From contig NC_045144.1 in the NCBI RefSeq assembly GCF_008831285.2, positions 3,836,268 through 3,900,267 of the forward strand: 64,000 bases of DNA, in the 5' to 3' direction. Numbering within the stretch: the first letter of the stretch is position 1; each line of letters opens with the position of its first letter. Made by a program: the position numbers and the translations under genes. Source of the DNA: Nymphaea colorata. Taxonomy: Eukaryota; Streptophyta; Magnoliopsida; Nymphaeales; Nymphaeaceae. This document shows, in pieces, positions 46,443 to 58,764 of this stretch. The notes beneath the pieces were generated by a model. It was not told where the DNA came from and searched no databases. It saw nothing but the letters and a program-made list of their open reading frames with translations.

Positions 46443-47933
46443 ACCATTTCCACCAAACGAAGAAATTTTTTTTCAGAAAAATATTTTCAAGTTAACAAAC
46501 ACAAGCTGGATTTGGAAATATGAAATTTTATTTCCCATTCACCAATTCCAAAATTTTTTTTCTAGAATTTTTTTTTCATTTCCATATTTCCAGCCATCAA
46601 ACGGGCCCTTACAGGCATGTTGCCTCACTGCATGCTAAGTTTCTTGTAAGCTTGATTTTTCCTTTTTGATGTTTTGTGTCATTTCCAGCATGACGTTCTA
46701 ATACAACAACTTTATTCATGCTCTCAAATGTACATGCACACACATCTATGTATATACATGATTACATAGATACATTTACGCAAGTCTTATATGCAATATA
46801 TCCCTATTTTTAATTGAATATGGTAAACAAGATTAAAACTTATTGCTATACTCGAACTTAGATTGTTGTAAACTGCAATATTCACTACTACAGTTATATT
46901 CTTAGCCGTATACTTCCTATTTTTCATTGTTCGACCATTGTACAAGTCATAGCATAAAAAGATACAGGTTGTTGCATGTTCTTGGTACAGAACTGATTCT
47001 CTTCTCCAAATCCTTCTAAATAAATCTGCACATAACTCTACATATACACTCTAGTATGCTTGTGTCTTTATCTATAGACACAACAAAATTTACATGGACT
47101 ACATGCTGCACATATGGTCTGAACATTTCCATACCTTATTGCTCCAAGGTGCAGTCAATTCGATGTGTTTGCAGGGCTGCCACTCCAAGGCGATTCAGCA
47201 GGATTCCCAGAGTCACTCTAATTGTGCAGCCCCTTGTTTCAACCAGCAGCTCCCTAGCTTCTTTGGTCCTCCAAGATGCAGACAATAGACACGTCTATGT
47301 CACCAGTGAGTAGGGTGCGGGTGCGGGTGCCGGTGCAATACATCTCAAAAAATTGTGGTGCGGCGAGTGTATTTATGTAAAAAAAACTAACTTCACCCTC
47401 GTTCTCTCTTTCTCTCACAGTTGTCGCCGGAAGCGATGGTATCTCAAGTTTGATCATACTAATATATGTATATATTGAATTGCAGTTGGTTGAGTTTAAC
47501 CCATTTATGTTATTTGACAATCTTTTATAAGTCATACTTTACAAACGGATATTGGTGTTGTCTGTCTGAATAAAAGCGGTCTAGGTCACAAATTTAATCA
47601 ATTTAAAAGGAAGAATAAATAGCGCCGTAATGTTTTATTGATTAAACAGTAAAGAAATGGACCATATGGCTGCAAGGATGCACATATTTGGGAAAGTTGA
47701 ACTTTTACTTGAGCCCCATGTTTGAGATGTGTTAAAAAAATAGTCATTTTTTGGAAATTTCAGGAAGTGAAGCCTACTTGTTTAATTAAGATCATAAGGT
47801 TCGTCCATGAGTGAAAGAAGAATTATTATAAAAATATGCAGAAAAGGGGAAAAAGGAAAAAATCACCCTCCCCACGCTCAGTCCAGGACGATGATGCCCT
47901 AGCTGCTCCACGCTCTCCATTCCAGGATAGAGA

Positions 47934-47937
<4 letters not shown>

Positions 47938-47985
<48 letters not shown>
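47938..47985. repeat. (CT)n microsatellite inside hAT-like element 1
   Basis: About 22 uninterrupted CT units directly upstream of the captured gene start; likely part of its former 5' UTR. Confidence 0.95.
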
Positions 47986-47988
<3 letters not shown>

Positions 47989-48034
47989 GTTGTGCCAGCA
48001 GTCACTGCCGCCATTGAAGCGGAGACCACTAGAG

Positions 48035-48250
48035 ATGAAGAATCTGTACACCAAGACGAAGGGTAAGGTGCACCCTTCCCCTTCACTGACTACTCACTCT
48101 TCTTCTGCTGCTTCGGCGGAGGCTGTGTCAGTCCTGAAGGTGCTGCCGGCAGCCATCCTCAACGACGCCCTCTCGGATTCTCCCCACTTCCTGACTGTGG
48201 AGTTATGCCACCCCTCTGACTGCCCGCAAAGGAGTATCAATAGGGTGCGG
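48035..48250 (+). pseudogene. Captured 5' end of a host gene (N-terminus MKNLYTKTKGKVHPSPS)
   Basis: ATG 48035 opens about 72 codons reading MKNLYTKTKGKVHPSPS near the start and VSVLKVLPAAILNDALSDSP later, before running into the GGTGCGGG subterminal repeats. From memory this resembles a family of small uncharacterised plant proteins with a MKxLYxKxKGxVHPSP start and an LPAAIL core; the expected AALSPEDREVLAYL block is missing or diverged. The preceding CT-rich stretch looks like the source gene's leader. Lying wholly inside the terminal inverted repeats, it is best read as a gene fragment carried by the transposon. Confidence 0.6.
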
Positions 48251-48657
48251 GTTGGGTGCAAATCTGGGTTGCACCCGCACTTGCACCCGCGTCGCGTCGA
48301 CGCAGGTTCGTCACCAGGGTTGCCGCACCCTGGTGACATAGAGACACGTAAACCAGTCCCTCTTAGCTCTTGAGCTTCACTCCAAGATACAGGAAAAACA
48401 AGAATCAACTCCCACTCTTCCTCAATTTCTAGTTCATGGGCTTTCCGTCTATGGCTGCAGCAAATGGGAACCTAAAATGCTGCAATATAGAGTTAAATAG
48501 GGCCAATGCATGAGCAACAACACCTCCTTATGAATTTTATGAGAATGGCTTCTCGGCTGCCCTCATTCTTCCTTAATTTCACATTTAACATCTTCAATTA
48601 CTACCTCCAACCACGCATATATTAATTAACCCCTTTATTTTTCCATAATTGCACCCC

Positions 48658-49937
48658 TTCTTCCTCCTCCTTCTTCCTCCTCCTCCCTTCCTTCCATTCT
48701 TCCTCCCTCGCTCCCTTCTTCATCTTCCTTCCTTCTCTTCTTCCTCCTTCTTCCTCACCATTTCCACCATTTCCACCAAACGAAGAATTTTTTTTTCAGA
48801 AAAATATTTCCAAGTTAACAAACACAAGGTGGATTTGGAAATATGGAATTTTATTTCCCATTCACCAATTCCAGAAATTTTTTTCTAGAATTTTTTTTCC
48901 ATTTCCATATTTCCAGCCATCAAACGGGCCCTTACAGGTATGTTGCCTCACTGAGCTAAGTTTCTTGTAAACCTGATTTTTCCTTTTTGAAGTTTTGTGT
49001 CATTTCCAGCATGACGTTCTAATACAACAACTTTATTCATGCTCTCAAATGTACATGCACACACATCTATGTACATACATGATTACATAGCTACATTTAC
49101 GCAAGTCTTATATGCAATATATCCATGTCTTATATGCAATATATCCATATTTGTAATTGAATATGGTAAACAAGATTAAAACTTATTGCTATACTCGAAC
49201 TTAGATTGTTGTACACTACAATCTTCACTACTACAGTTATATTCTTAGCCGTATATTTCCTATTTTTTGTTGTCCGACCATTGTACAGGTTATAGCACAA
49301 AGAGATACAGGTTGCTGCATGCTCTTGGTACAGAACTTATTCCCTTCTCCAAATCCTTCTAAATAAATCTACACATAACTATACATACACACTCTAGTAT
49401 GCTTGTGTACATGGACTACATGTTGCACATATGGTCTGAACATTTCCATACCTTGTTGCTCCAAGGTGCAGTCAATTCGATGTGTTTGCAGGGCTGCCAT
49501 TCCAAGGCGATTCAGCAGGATTCCCAGAGTCACTCTAACTGTGCAGCCCCTTGTTTCGACCAGCTGCTCCCCAGCTTCTTTGATCCTCAAGACGCAGATG
49601 ACAGACATAAACCAGTCCCTCTTAGCTCTTGAGCTTCACTTCAAGATATAGGAAAAACAAGAATCAACTCCCACTCTTCCCCAATTTCTAGTTCATGGGC
49701 CTTCCTTCTATGGCTGCAGCAAATGGGAACCTAAAATGCTGCAATATAAGGTTAAACATGGCCAATACATGAGCAACAACACCTCCTTACGAATTTTATG
49801 AGAATGGCTTCTCGGCTGCCCTCATTCTTCCTTAATTTCACATTTAACATCTTCAATTACTACATCCAACCATGCATATATTAATTAACCCCTTTATTTT
49901 AATTAACCCCTTTATTTTTTCATAATTGCACCCCTTT
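48658..49937. repeat. Tandem segmental duplication, unit 2 (empty site)
   Basis: Colinear with unit 1 but without the hAT-like insertion, so it preserves the pre-insertion site. It has a few small private tandem repeats (TTATATGCAATATATCCAT near 49108; TTAATTAACCCCTTTATTTT near 49880). Confidence 0.92.
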
Positions 49938-51586
49938 ATGACATAGTTGACCGTTTCAGCTAGACTTAACAATTATTAAATCTAACATTTATAGCCTATA
50001 TCCATATTAAAGTTTTTGCAATAAATAAAGGAAAAGGAAAACGTTGGGCTTTACACTCCCTATGCCATGCCTTTAAACTTTGGTGCCGGCACAAAGAAGG
50101 TAGAATAGAAGAAGCCAAAGTGGCTGAGAATTTGGATACCGCATCTCCACGCATGAACATGTCTGAAACAAGTTTTACTTCGTCCATCATGCCAAAAGTT
50201 GACTTACGTAAGTGGTTTTAAAACTTTTCAATCTTTGCTTTGCCTGTGGCTCCGGGGGTCAGTATGTATGCAATTTTCTGATCAACAACTAAATATTGTA
50301 AACTTTGTAGATATTCATCTACTCAGCTGAACCTGCAATTTGACGAATTCGATTCGATGTCTGATTATAGCAAGTTGACTGCCTCCAAAGATAATCTATA
50401 AGAGCATGCAAGGCTTTGATAAACTAGAAGTCTCGTCTCACCTCCATACTCAAGCTCTATTGTGTCCACCTGAGTGTGGGAACCACCGTAAAGAATGAGT
50501 GGAAAGCTCTTTCATTTCGAACCCCTCTTTTAATTCAAGTTTAGAGTTGTATCTCCAGAAGAATATAAATTATATGGATCGAATCCGATTTTCAAATACT
50601 TAACCATCAACTTAAATGGTGTGCAAATCATAATGTTTAAGTTTTAAAATAACACCAAATTTCAATCCATAACAACTAATGGATAATGAAAAACACAAGT
50701 TGGTGACTTTATTTTTGAAAAATCTTGTCTGTTTGCATCCGTAAGAGTTCAACACTCGGTGCGTTGGGATCTATTTGATAAATTTTGCTTGACATCAGCT
50801 TGCTAAATTAAGAAAAAAATTTGGTGTTGGATACTCATGTTTCAAAAGACTACTTTCTATGTCAAATAGGCTTATCCCCTTCTTTTCCGAAAGATGGAAA
50901 GGTGTGGTTCTCTTTCAGTGTATTGAATCTTCTTTGCTACTGTCTTTTTTTTCCCCTCACTTCTTCAGTGTGCCTATCTATTTGTTGTGTGCTGATATCG
51001 TTGCAGCTTTGCTGGCAAATTCCTTCCTGCAGACTGGGAATGGAAAACAGAGTTTTAAAATTTAAAAATAAGATCAACTGTCGCAGAATGCCATGCTCTA
51101 AGGACAGAGCTATCATCTTATCCATGTGAAGTGACGTCTTCCTTTAGTAAATACTTCGCTGATGGTATAAAGAATGCGCGTTTGCAATATACAGCCCGCA
51201 AGGCAGGGACCAGTTTTGCAATAGCCCCTCCCCTTCTCTGTGTCCATCTTTTGAAGCTTAGACAAAGCAGCGGCGAGGGAGGGCAGCCATCAGGCGTAAT
51301 TGTTATTGTTATCATTATCACCAAAGCCTTTTGCCTTTGCCATCTTCCCCTTTTGGGTTGTTCATTATGTGGTTGTTCCTGTGATCGTCGGCTGTTAGGG
51401 CTAGCAGTCAAATTTGGACTTGAAGAAGAAGAAGAAGCCCATAATCAGTTGACAAAGTCGCAGGGCGCTTAAAGCAAGGGGCAAGGGGGATGCCCTTGAC
51501 TTGGATTGATTTCTTTTCCGCACTTTCTGTTCCTGCGCATCGCTCTGTCGCTGCCGCCCGCAAAAGCGACCCGGAAGGGTTCAGCG
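49938..51586. other. CHIP: Upstream region of CHIP; no separate gene recognised
   Basis: AT-rich until about 51130, then more GC-rich. The last ~100 bases before the CHIP start are a likely leader. An out-of-frame ATG at 51490 would open an upstream frame overlapping the CHIP start if it lies in the transcript. No clear TATA box was found. Confidence 0.4.
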
Positions 51587-54500
51587 ATGGCGCCGACGTT
51601 TGCGAGTGCGGAGAGACAGGCGGAGCTTCTGAAGCAGGAAGGCAATACATTCTTCAAGAAAGATCGCATCGGTGCTGCCATCGAGGCCTATACGGAGGTA
51701 ATTTTACGACAGTCGTTACCAATCCAACCTTCTTCTTTCTCCTTGCCCTGTTTGTTTTTAGTTCTACGAGTGCCTCCGTTCCTTTTTCGTTCGTTCTTTC
51801 TTTCTTTGTGTTTTTTCTTCCAGAATTTGACTCTTCATCCGTTGCTTATGTTTTGACAACGGTTGCAGGCCATTACCCTCTGCCCTGATCGGCCAGTTTA
51901 TTGGACTAATAGGGCGATTTGCTACCGGAAGAGGAGGTTTGTGTCCTGCGTATCCTTTATTCCTTTTCTTCTTCGTAGCCTTCCTGTTCTTTGTCTTCGT
52001 TCATTTTTTCTTGTTCTATTTATCAAGTTTTCCTCCTTGTTTTTCGAGCTTTGTGCAGTGAATGGGATAAGGTGGAAAGGGATTGTAAAACGGCTTTGGA
52101 GCTTGATAGCGGTTCCGTGAAGGTCTTCGCATTGCTAACTCTGTGGATTCTTCAATGCTTAATAGTTTTGCACCTTAGGGTGACTGGATGGCACATGCAG
52201 CCATTTTTTCTTCGTATAACCTTAAATAGTCAAGCTAATTTTGCGCCTTTCTTTCTCTATTATTCATGACCTGATTCCTTTTCCATTGGAATCGGGTTAT
52301 ACTTATAGTTTTAGCGGGTCTTCTCACATTTTTCTGCATCCTTCCTTCTTCTGAATAAGTTATCCATGATAAGGGAATTTCAAAAAATTATCTGCGGCCA
52401 TGTCACCCATGATAAGCTTTCGATGGTGGCGGCATGGTCTTTGTTTGATGGTTTGATGTAATCAGTCTGCCCTTAGACGCCTGACCTTCCTGGACCACCA
52501 TGAACATGGCGGGCCTCATGATTACCTTCTGGCTGGTGCAGCCCAGCCTGGCATAACATTGTGGAATGGTGGCAAAGACAGTGGAGCAGGTGTGAAAACA
52601 CATCAGTGGATGGATGGGATACCGCTGCTTGCTTTGACGGGCATTACCAGCTGGAGAATCATGAGAGGGAATAGCAAATTCAATGAGAGATGAGTTAGTA
52701 TTCTGATTGATATGAGTTCGATCCATAATTTCATATGTAACAAGGCAGCTAAGTCTGCTGAGTATGTCATTCTTGACCAGGCAAATTTCAATGTAGTTCG
52801 AGATAGTAATCCCTTGTGAAGGTTACTGTGCAGAAGCATAAGTTTATTTTCAGAACAATGGATTGGCTGTTGCTATGCATTTTTCCTACGAGAGTTATTT
52901 TTAGGCTTCTAATAGCTTAGGGTGTTCGGCAAAGGCTAAGGTAGGACTTTGGAAAATGGTTATGATGTTTCAATACAAATACAAAGAGGTCTGAACCACT
53001 ACGAAAGATGGCATGCCTGTCGCTGAAGCAAATACATTGGGCACTTTAAAAATCCTACAAGAAGGCCAGCCAATTTTCTTTGTTGCAGTTAGAAAATATT
53101 GACGACTAAGGGCTCTGATCAGTTTATGCTGGATTATAAGAATGTTCAGAACTATCTGATGCACTGTAACACATGGTTCTGGCGCACCATGATGTCTTTG
53201 AGGCACATACAACTCTCCCACCTGAGTGCTCAGTTGGACATAAGTTCCGCTGGAACCTGCATAGAACCTTGAACTGTGTGATCTTACAGGTATCTGTATT
53301 CTTACAGGTATCTGTATTTATAGAAAACTGAAACTGAAAAAATGTCAGATAGATCATAGATGTTAAACAATGGGATAGTTAGTATGGAAACAACCTGTAT
53401 TCTGCTCCTGTTTTACTTGTTAAAAGAAAAGATGGTAACTGGTTGTTTTGTTTTGCGGTTAGAAAATATTGACTACTAAGGACTCTGATCAGTTTTTGCT
53501 GGATTATAAGGATGTTCAGAACTATCTGATGCACTGTAACATATGCTTCTTGGGTGCCATGCTGCCTTTGAGGCACCTATAACTTTCCCACCTGAGTGCT
53601 CAGTTGGACATAAGTTCCGCTGGAACCTGCATAGAACCTTGAATTGCTGTGATCTTACAGGTATCTGTATTTATAGAAAACTGAAACTGAAAAAGTTGTC
53701 AGATAGATGCTAAGCAATGGGATAGTTAGTATGGGAACAACCCGTATTCTTCTCCTGTTTTACTTGTTAAAAAGTAACTGGGTTGTTTTGCATTGATTGT
53801 CGAGCTCTTAGTGCAATAACTATCAAAGATAGATTTCCGATACCTAGAGTGGAGGAATTGGTTTGACGTGTTACATGACTATACAATTCTGCATACTTCT
53901 TAAGTTAGATTTAAGGATTGGGTATCATTAAATTGCAGTGATGATTTCCCATATACCAAGAGCTGCATTTTGTCCAAACGTACATTCGGTAAATCTACTA
54001 TCAGCTAACTTGGACATGTAATCTCACAAACAGGTTTATTCAAGGAGAAGGACAAGGTAGAAGTTATTTCTGAGTGGTTGAGTTTCTTTAGGTCTAACAT
54101 GCTGTTCTCAATGGTTTATTTGTCCTTATGGTCTCATCACTTGTCCCTTACTGGTCTGTTAAAGAGAGATGCAATTTCTTGGAATGATGCTGCTGATAAA
54201 GCTTCCAATCTTCTCAAGAGAGACACAACTGTTGCACCTATTCTACATTTTCCTGATTTTCCAGATCAGTCTTCATTGAAATAGATGCTTCTGGAGTGAG
54301 TACGGAAGCTTCCATGACACTACAAGGACATTTGATTGCCCTTTTAAGCAAGGCCAGGGGCGAGCATTTCATAGTATGACTTCATATAAAGGGGAAGTAG
54401 TGGCAATTGTGCTTGCTGTTCAAAAATTGTGGCCATATATACTGGGGCTCTGGTTTTCTCTTATGCGGCGATGATTGAAATCTTAACTTTTGCTAGAATA

Positions 54501-57500
54501 GGGAGTCATCACAACTGCACAATAGCTTAGATCCTCAAACTGCTTGATTGTGATTTTCAGATTATATATCAAAAAGGGGGTGACAACAAGCTGCAGAAGC
54601 ACTCTTACAAAATGAAGGAATCAGTTGTTAAAAACAAGTCATTATTGTGCTTTTTGTCCTCACTATTACTCTTTGGCAGCATATTGAGTCTGAACACTGC
54701 AAGTATGATTTCGTTCTGTCTTGAGAAAAGGCTAGAAGGAGTAATTTCTGTACCTCATTATCATGTTCTAATTCTAAGGACTCTTCATTGATACCACAAA
54801 TTTCTAGCATTGTCATGAGTCTCTAGAAGCTGGCTATTCTGGCACCTGTTATAGACATAAACAAAAATTTTGGTGGCCTGGAGTGTGTCGCATCACTCAA
54901 GCCTGTATCCGAGCATGTGCAGTCTGCCAAGAAACAAATATCAGTATATCAGACACTTACGACACCAGGATGACTGCAGCAGTATGTCATGGTATTTCCA
55001 TGGATTTCATAGAGCAATTACCAAAGCTCCATGACAGATCGGTGACAATGTATGACCATTTTATATCGCTGGTCTATTCCTTTACTGCTCAATTGATGGC
55101 TGCTACATTTCTAAATAGTGTTGGGAAGCTGCATGAAATACCTTGATTAGTACTAAGTGACACAGATAAAATTTGTCACTTCATTTTATCCAACTTGTTT
55201 GAGGTTGCGGGGTGTTCAATTGTAATTAACTGCTGCATGTCACCCACAAATAGATGGTGACTCAGAGATTGGGAATAGAAGCCTGCAGCCACAGACCTGT
55301 CTTCTTTTCTTCACTAGTGAACAGCCTGACTCTGGGCCCATATACATAATTATATATCAATGGGTGAATCCTCTTATAACACTTCTTATCACTTGACAGC
55401 CTTTTGAAGCTATTTATAGTCAACCGCCACCAACATTACACTAGTATTGATCTCATTTCGCCACAATTTCAGTTGCTAGTATACGCTTCGTGCTCAAGAT
55501 GGAATCCTCTATGATCTCAAGGCTCAACCAGCAATTGATACAATCACATGTTCTAGTTTTCGACACCAAGCAGATAGAGAGTTTTAGGTAAGGGGCTAGG
55601 TATTGCTTAAGGTTTTGTGCTTATGGAAATTTACATGCAATTGTGCTAATTGCCATGAACTTTCTACTCATTATTTGTGCCCTTAAGTAATTTGCAGAAG
55701 CTGAAAGGTTGCTTATCAATTAAAACTGCCAGAGGAAGTTCATACGCATTTAGTCTTTCATGTATCTGTATTATAACAAGAAGGAAAAGGTCATATGTTG
55801 CCTTGATCTTGATTGGGGTAACTAGTTCAAGAACATATTAGGGCAGAAACAGGGACAAAGATATGAGAGAGAGAGAGAGAGAGTGTTATTTTCCACACAT
55901 ACTTTGGAATTACAGGTCTCTTTGTACTCCTGGCCTCCTGGGTTTTATTTGGTTGGACTGGATTTTGTTGGATCCTTATTCTTCATCTGTAACCTTTTCC
56001 TTACACAAACCATATCTACCTTAGCTTCCAAACCCTGGTCCTTGTTCTGTTCTTTGCCACTTATATCCTGAGATGTAACAGATTCCCTCCTGCTTCAAAT
56101 AGCACCTTGTCCACGAGGTATAACTTGAGAATAACAAAGGCACAATGCCTGAACATCTTCTTTTTTTTTGGTACATAGGAGCGGTTTAGAACCGCATTAA
56201 CTAACTATAGCACGAGGTCGAGCTACACCAATCAGATCCTCCTCAATCAATCGATGCAAATGACCAGGTGGATTGGAAAGAATGGTCACTCCAAAAGATC
56301 CTTGAAAAGCCCATGAGGCAAGAAAATCCGCACACATATTAGCTTCTCTGTATGTATGACATAAGACACACTCCCAATCACGTCTCAGTAATTCTTGACA
56401 TTGTTTCACTATCTGGAATAAAGGATCACGAGGCTGCAGGTCTTTTAGAACCTTGTTCACAGCTAATAAGGAATCTGATTCAACAATAACTTTACGAAAG
56501 CCACGTTCCCAGGCCATTTTCAAACCATGAAGAATAGCAATGAGTTCTGCCTTAGTTATATGACCATATAACCCGCACGACAAGTGAAGCCAAATAACCA
56601 TTCACCATTATCATTGCGAAATAAACCACCAGCCGCTAAGTCTCCTGGATTTGTTCTAGCAGCCGCATCAACATTTAACTTAACAAACCCCAAGGGAGGT
56701 GACATCCATGCAATGAAGGTTTGAACTTTTCGTTGGGATAATCGAAGTTGGGCCATATGGTTTCTAAACTCCCCAATAGAAGCAGTATGCGAAATATCAG
56801 TATCATCGCTTCACACAACCAATCACTCTTTTTTCCATCCATTGTTTTGTTTCCAACAAGGTCCCTACAAAATACAAACTGCATATGGCACGGAAGGGTC
56901 AAACTTTGGTAGTTCTTTAGAAGGTATGAGCGTGATCATTATGAAAAGGTTTTGAATATACCTTTCAACATGGACTTTCTGCATATCCTTTTGGTACTAA
57001 TTGAAGAATTCCCTATTATGTTGACAATAGAAGTTGTTGAGCTGGAGTCAGAGAATAGAGCATGACATGAGTTTTCATAATCTTTACCTACTGCTGCAAA
57101 GGTTGACAATGTACAAATGGCGTGGCTAAGAACTGTGTAACATGGATCCCGCATTTTGGGTGTTACACTCACATCTGCACGATGGGGATGTGCCTGTGGG
57201 TGCTCCTTGGGTGTGGCACTTACCCAGAGGAAAACAAGGGACAAAAAGGAGGAAGAGGAAAGAGAGGATGAAAAAAGTGAGGGAAGAAAGGGTGGAGGAG
57301 GAGGGAGGAGTTAGTTGGAAGAAAGAAGAAGAAAGGAGGAAAAAGGCGGAGGAGAGAAGAAGAATGAGGAGGGAGGAGGAAGAAAGAAGAGGAAAATGTA
57401 CATAGGCAGCAGACATTCCTCGCACCACAAAGAAGCTTGATGGCTTGATGTGCTTATATCGTGCTATTGGAAGACATCTGTTCGCAAGAAGGGAAAATGT

Positions 57501-58764
57501 TTCTTGTAATCATTTGTGTCAATGAGTGTCTTTACCATTGTTAAAATAGACGTGTTTTGGAATAAAATGCAGCAACTCATCAACCATTTGGTTGGAAATT
57601 GGATATATCATAGAACTATAAGCTGAAGTTACACTTTGAACAATTGTTCATATAATCATAATCTTGCCTAATCTAAGCTTCAGAAAACTGAAAGTAGTGT
57701 ATTAAGAACTGCTGTAAACTTGGTAATGCTCACATGAATTGCAGATCATTTACCCTGTCCTTTTACTTGTTCTTTGCAGTTTCAGTCCTGTTTTTTTATT
57801 GTTTCCTATCCAAGCTACAACATGTATCAGCCCATAATTCTTAATTTTTCTATTGGCGAACTCCCTCCAAACACTTAACTGTCTACCCTCTTTGTTAATT
57901 CCTTTGTAATGTCATTCTTTTTTGCTGATGCTTTTTAGGCCTCAGACTACCAAGCTAGTGTTGTCTTGAATATACCAATTTAGTTTTGTTCCAATCCTTG
58001 CAGAAATTTCTGTAAATTATTTGATTAGATATCATTAATTAAAAAGTCTTTCTGCTGGCTCAAATCGATCTACTAGTGCAGCTTTGAGGGGTGAAGCCTT
58101 TATTGGTCATTTGATTCAATTTACATATTAATCGTTCATTATTATTATTGTTTTTTTTTGTTGTTTTTTTGGTATATTACTGCCATCCCTTAGTTGTTGC
58201 TATAGTCATAGCAATTTCATTTGATGATCCAGAAGTTGATGAATGCAATCAAGAACAACAACAACAATAGAAAGAGAACAGCGATGACTTATCAGTTATA
58301 AATATGTAGTTTAACTATTATAAGAACCAATTAGTTTGGTAAAATGACTTCTTGTGGCAACATTTTAGTATGACAAGATAAGAAACAGTATCTACTATCC
58401 AGCAAAAAAGGTTGATTAGGGGCTTAGGCCATTACTGGCAGTTAATGAACAACTGTTTTTCTTTTGGCCTATTGTATCTTGCTCTAGTTTGTAGCACTCT
58501 TTTCTTGTTTCCTTAGGTAATTTTGCGGTTTTGACGTTTGAATTTCTGCTTCATTCTGTGAATAATGGTTGTACAGCTGAATTATGCCAGCTTTACCTTC
58601 ATCTTTTACAATGGTTTTTATGTTATTTTACCCAATATTGACATCATCATGTTAATCTTTTCTTCACTTGGTGACATATTTAATATTTGCAGGCTCATTA
58701 TATGCTTGGCCTAGCACTGTTACAACGAGATGAACATGAACTAGGCATTGTGGAATTAGAAAAG
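51587..58764 (+). CDS. CHIP: E3 ubiquitin ligase/co-chaperone CHIP, 5' part (TPR domain), gene continues past the window
   Basis: CHIP binds the C-terminal tails of Hsp70/Hsp90 through TPR repeats and ubiquitinates clients through a U-box. Exons 51587-51697, 51869-51936, 52059-52122 and 58693-58764 join in frame to 105 residues: MAPTFASAERQAELLKQEG, then FFKKDRIGAAIEAYTE, then PDRPVYWTNRAICYRKR, then EWDKVERDCKTALEL, then AHYMLGLALLQRDEHELG. These are TPR1, TPR2 and the start of TPR3, colinear with Arabidopsis CHIP. ATG 51587 sits in a good context (GCGATGGCG). Intron 3 (6,570 bases) has a weak donor, GTCTTC; intron 4 starts at GTACAA and extends beyond 64000. The coiled middle and U-box lie outside the window. 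No damage is seen in the exons. Confidence 0.9.
53087..53790. repeat. ~365-bp tandem duplication inside CHIP intron 3
   Basis: Unit 1 is 53087-53451 and unit 2 is 53452-53790. Both contain TTAGAAAATATTGAC, GACTCTGATCAG or GCTCTGATCAG, CTGAGTGCTCAGTTGGACAT and CCTGTTTTACTTGTTAAAA. Identity is about 90% by eye; unit 1 has an extra 16-bp repeat of TCTTACAGGTATCTGTAT. Part of the unit is old gypsy reverse transcriptase. Confidence 0.9.
53380..55650 (+). mobile_element. Ty3/gypsy remnant, heavily decayed, in CHIP intron 3
   Basis: Plus-strand pieces in the right order: reverse transcriptase (APVLLVKRKDGNW near 53405, then CRALSAITIKDRFPIPRVEE near 53800), end of reverse transcriptase and RNase H (GLLKRDAISWN, IDASGVSTEASMTL near 54280, then IALLSKARGEHF), integrase zinc finger (FWWPGVCRITQACIRACAVC near 54870) and integrase core (SMDFIEQLPKLHDRSV near 55000). 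Stops and frameshifts occur every 100-300 bases. No LTRs seen. Confidence 0.82.
56158..56935 (-). mobile_element. 5'-truncated LINE 3' end (RNase H-like domain plus poly-A), antisense in CHIP intron 3
   Basis: The minus strand from about 56900 reads the C-terminal RNase H-like domain of plant L1 elements: LGFVKLNVDAAARTNPGDLA, then KAELIAILHGLKMAWERGF, then IVESDSLLAVNKV, then REANMCADFLASWA. It ends at about 56190 and is followed by an A-run (T-run on the plus strand, 56158-56169). One frameshift near 56570 separates the two halves. The left truncation point near 56935 and a target duplication could not be fixed. Confidence 0.85.
57236..57401. repeat. Polypurine tract in CHIP intron 3
   Basis: About 165 bases of GGAGGAGAAGA-type purine sequence, similar in words to the larger tract at 45759-46345. 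Confidence 0.92.

Larger units (their letters stand above)
47295..48341. mobile_element. hAT-like non-autonomous element 1 with captured gene sequence
   Basis: Ends are a perfect 13-base inverted pair if one flanking base is counted: CTATGTCACCAG at the left, CTGGTGACATAG at the right. It is bounded by a perfect 8-bp direct repeat AGACACGT (47287-47294 and 48342-48349). The paralogous unit 2 has the unoccupied site at 49605 (GACAGACATAAACC). Eight-base duplications with short ends are the mark of hAT transposons. The first ~60 and last ~110 bases are packed with GGTGCGGGTGC words in opposite orientations, probable transposase-binding repeats. No transposase is encoded. Internal sequence includes a (CT)n run and a gene start. 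Confidence 0.85.
46366..48657. repeat. Tandem segmental duplication, unit 1 (carries a 1-kb insertion)
   Basis: Begins in the pyrimidine tract and ends at ATAATTGCACCCC. Without the element at 47295-48341 it is about 1.24 kb and matches unit 2 (48658-49937) at roughly 95% by eye. No protein-coding content was recognised; open frames near 47056-47288 and 49399-49651 are the same non-coding sequence. Confidence 0.92.

Noticed and set aside
45597-46638. Very long open frames on both strands (225-308 codons) rich in Gly/Arg/Glu or Ser/Pro/Leu
   Set aside because: They are by-products of the polypurine tract, which rarely contains stop codons in any frame; all frames are open at once and no domain is present.
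47836-48086. Open frames across the (CT)n run at 47938-47985
   Set aside because: Ser-Leu and Glu-Arg repeats from a microsatellite; only the ATG at 48035 gives protein-like sequence.
51490-51888. 132-codon frame beginning upstream of CHIP and overlapping exon 1
   Set aside because: It reads exon 1 out of frame and continues into intron 1. It could act as an upstream frame but is not a separate gene.
57142-57428. Lys/Glu/Arg-rich and Ser/Leu-rich open frames
   Set aside because: Read-outs of the purine tract at 57236-57401 inside a CHIP intron.
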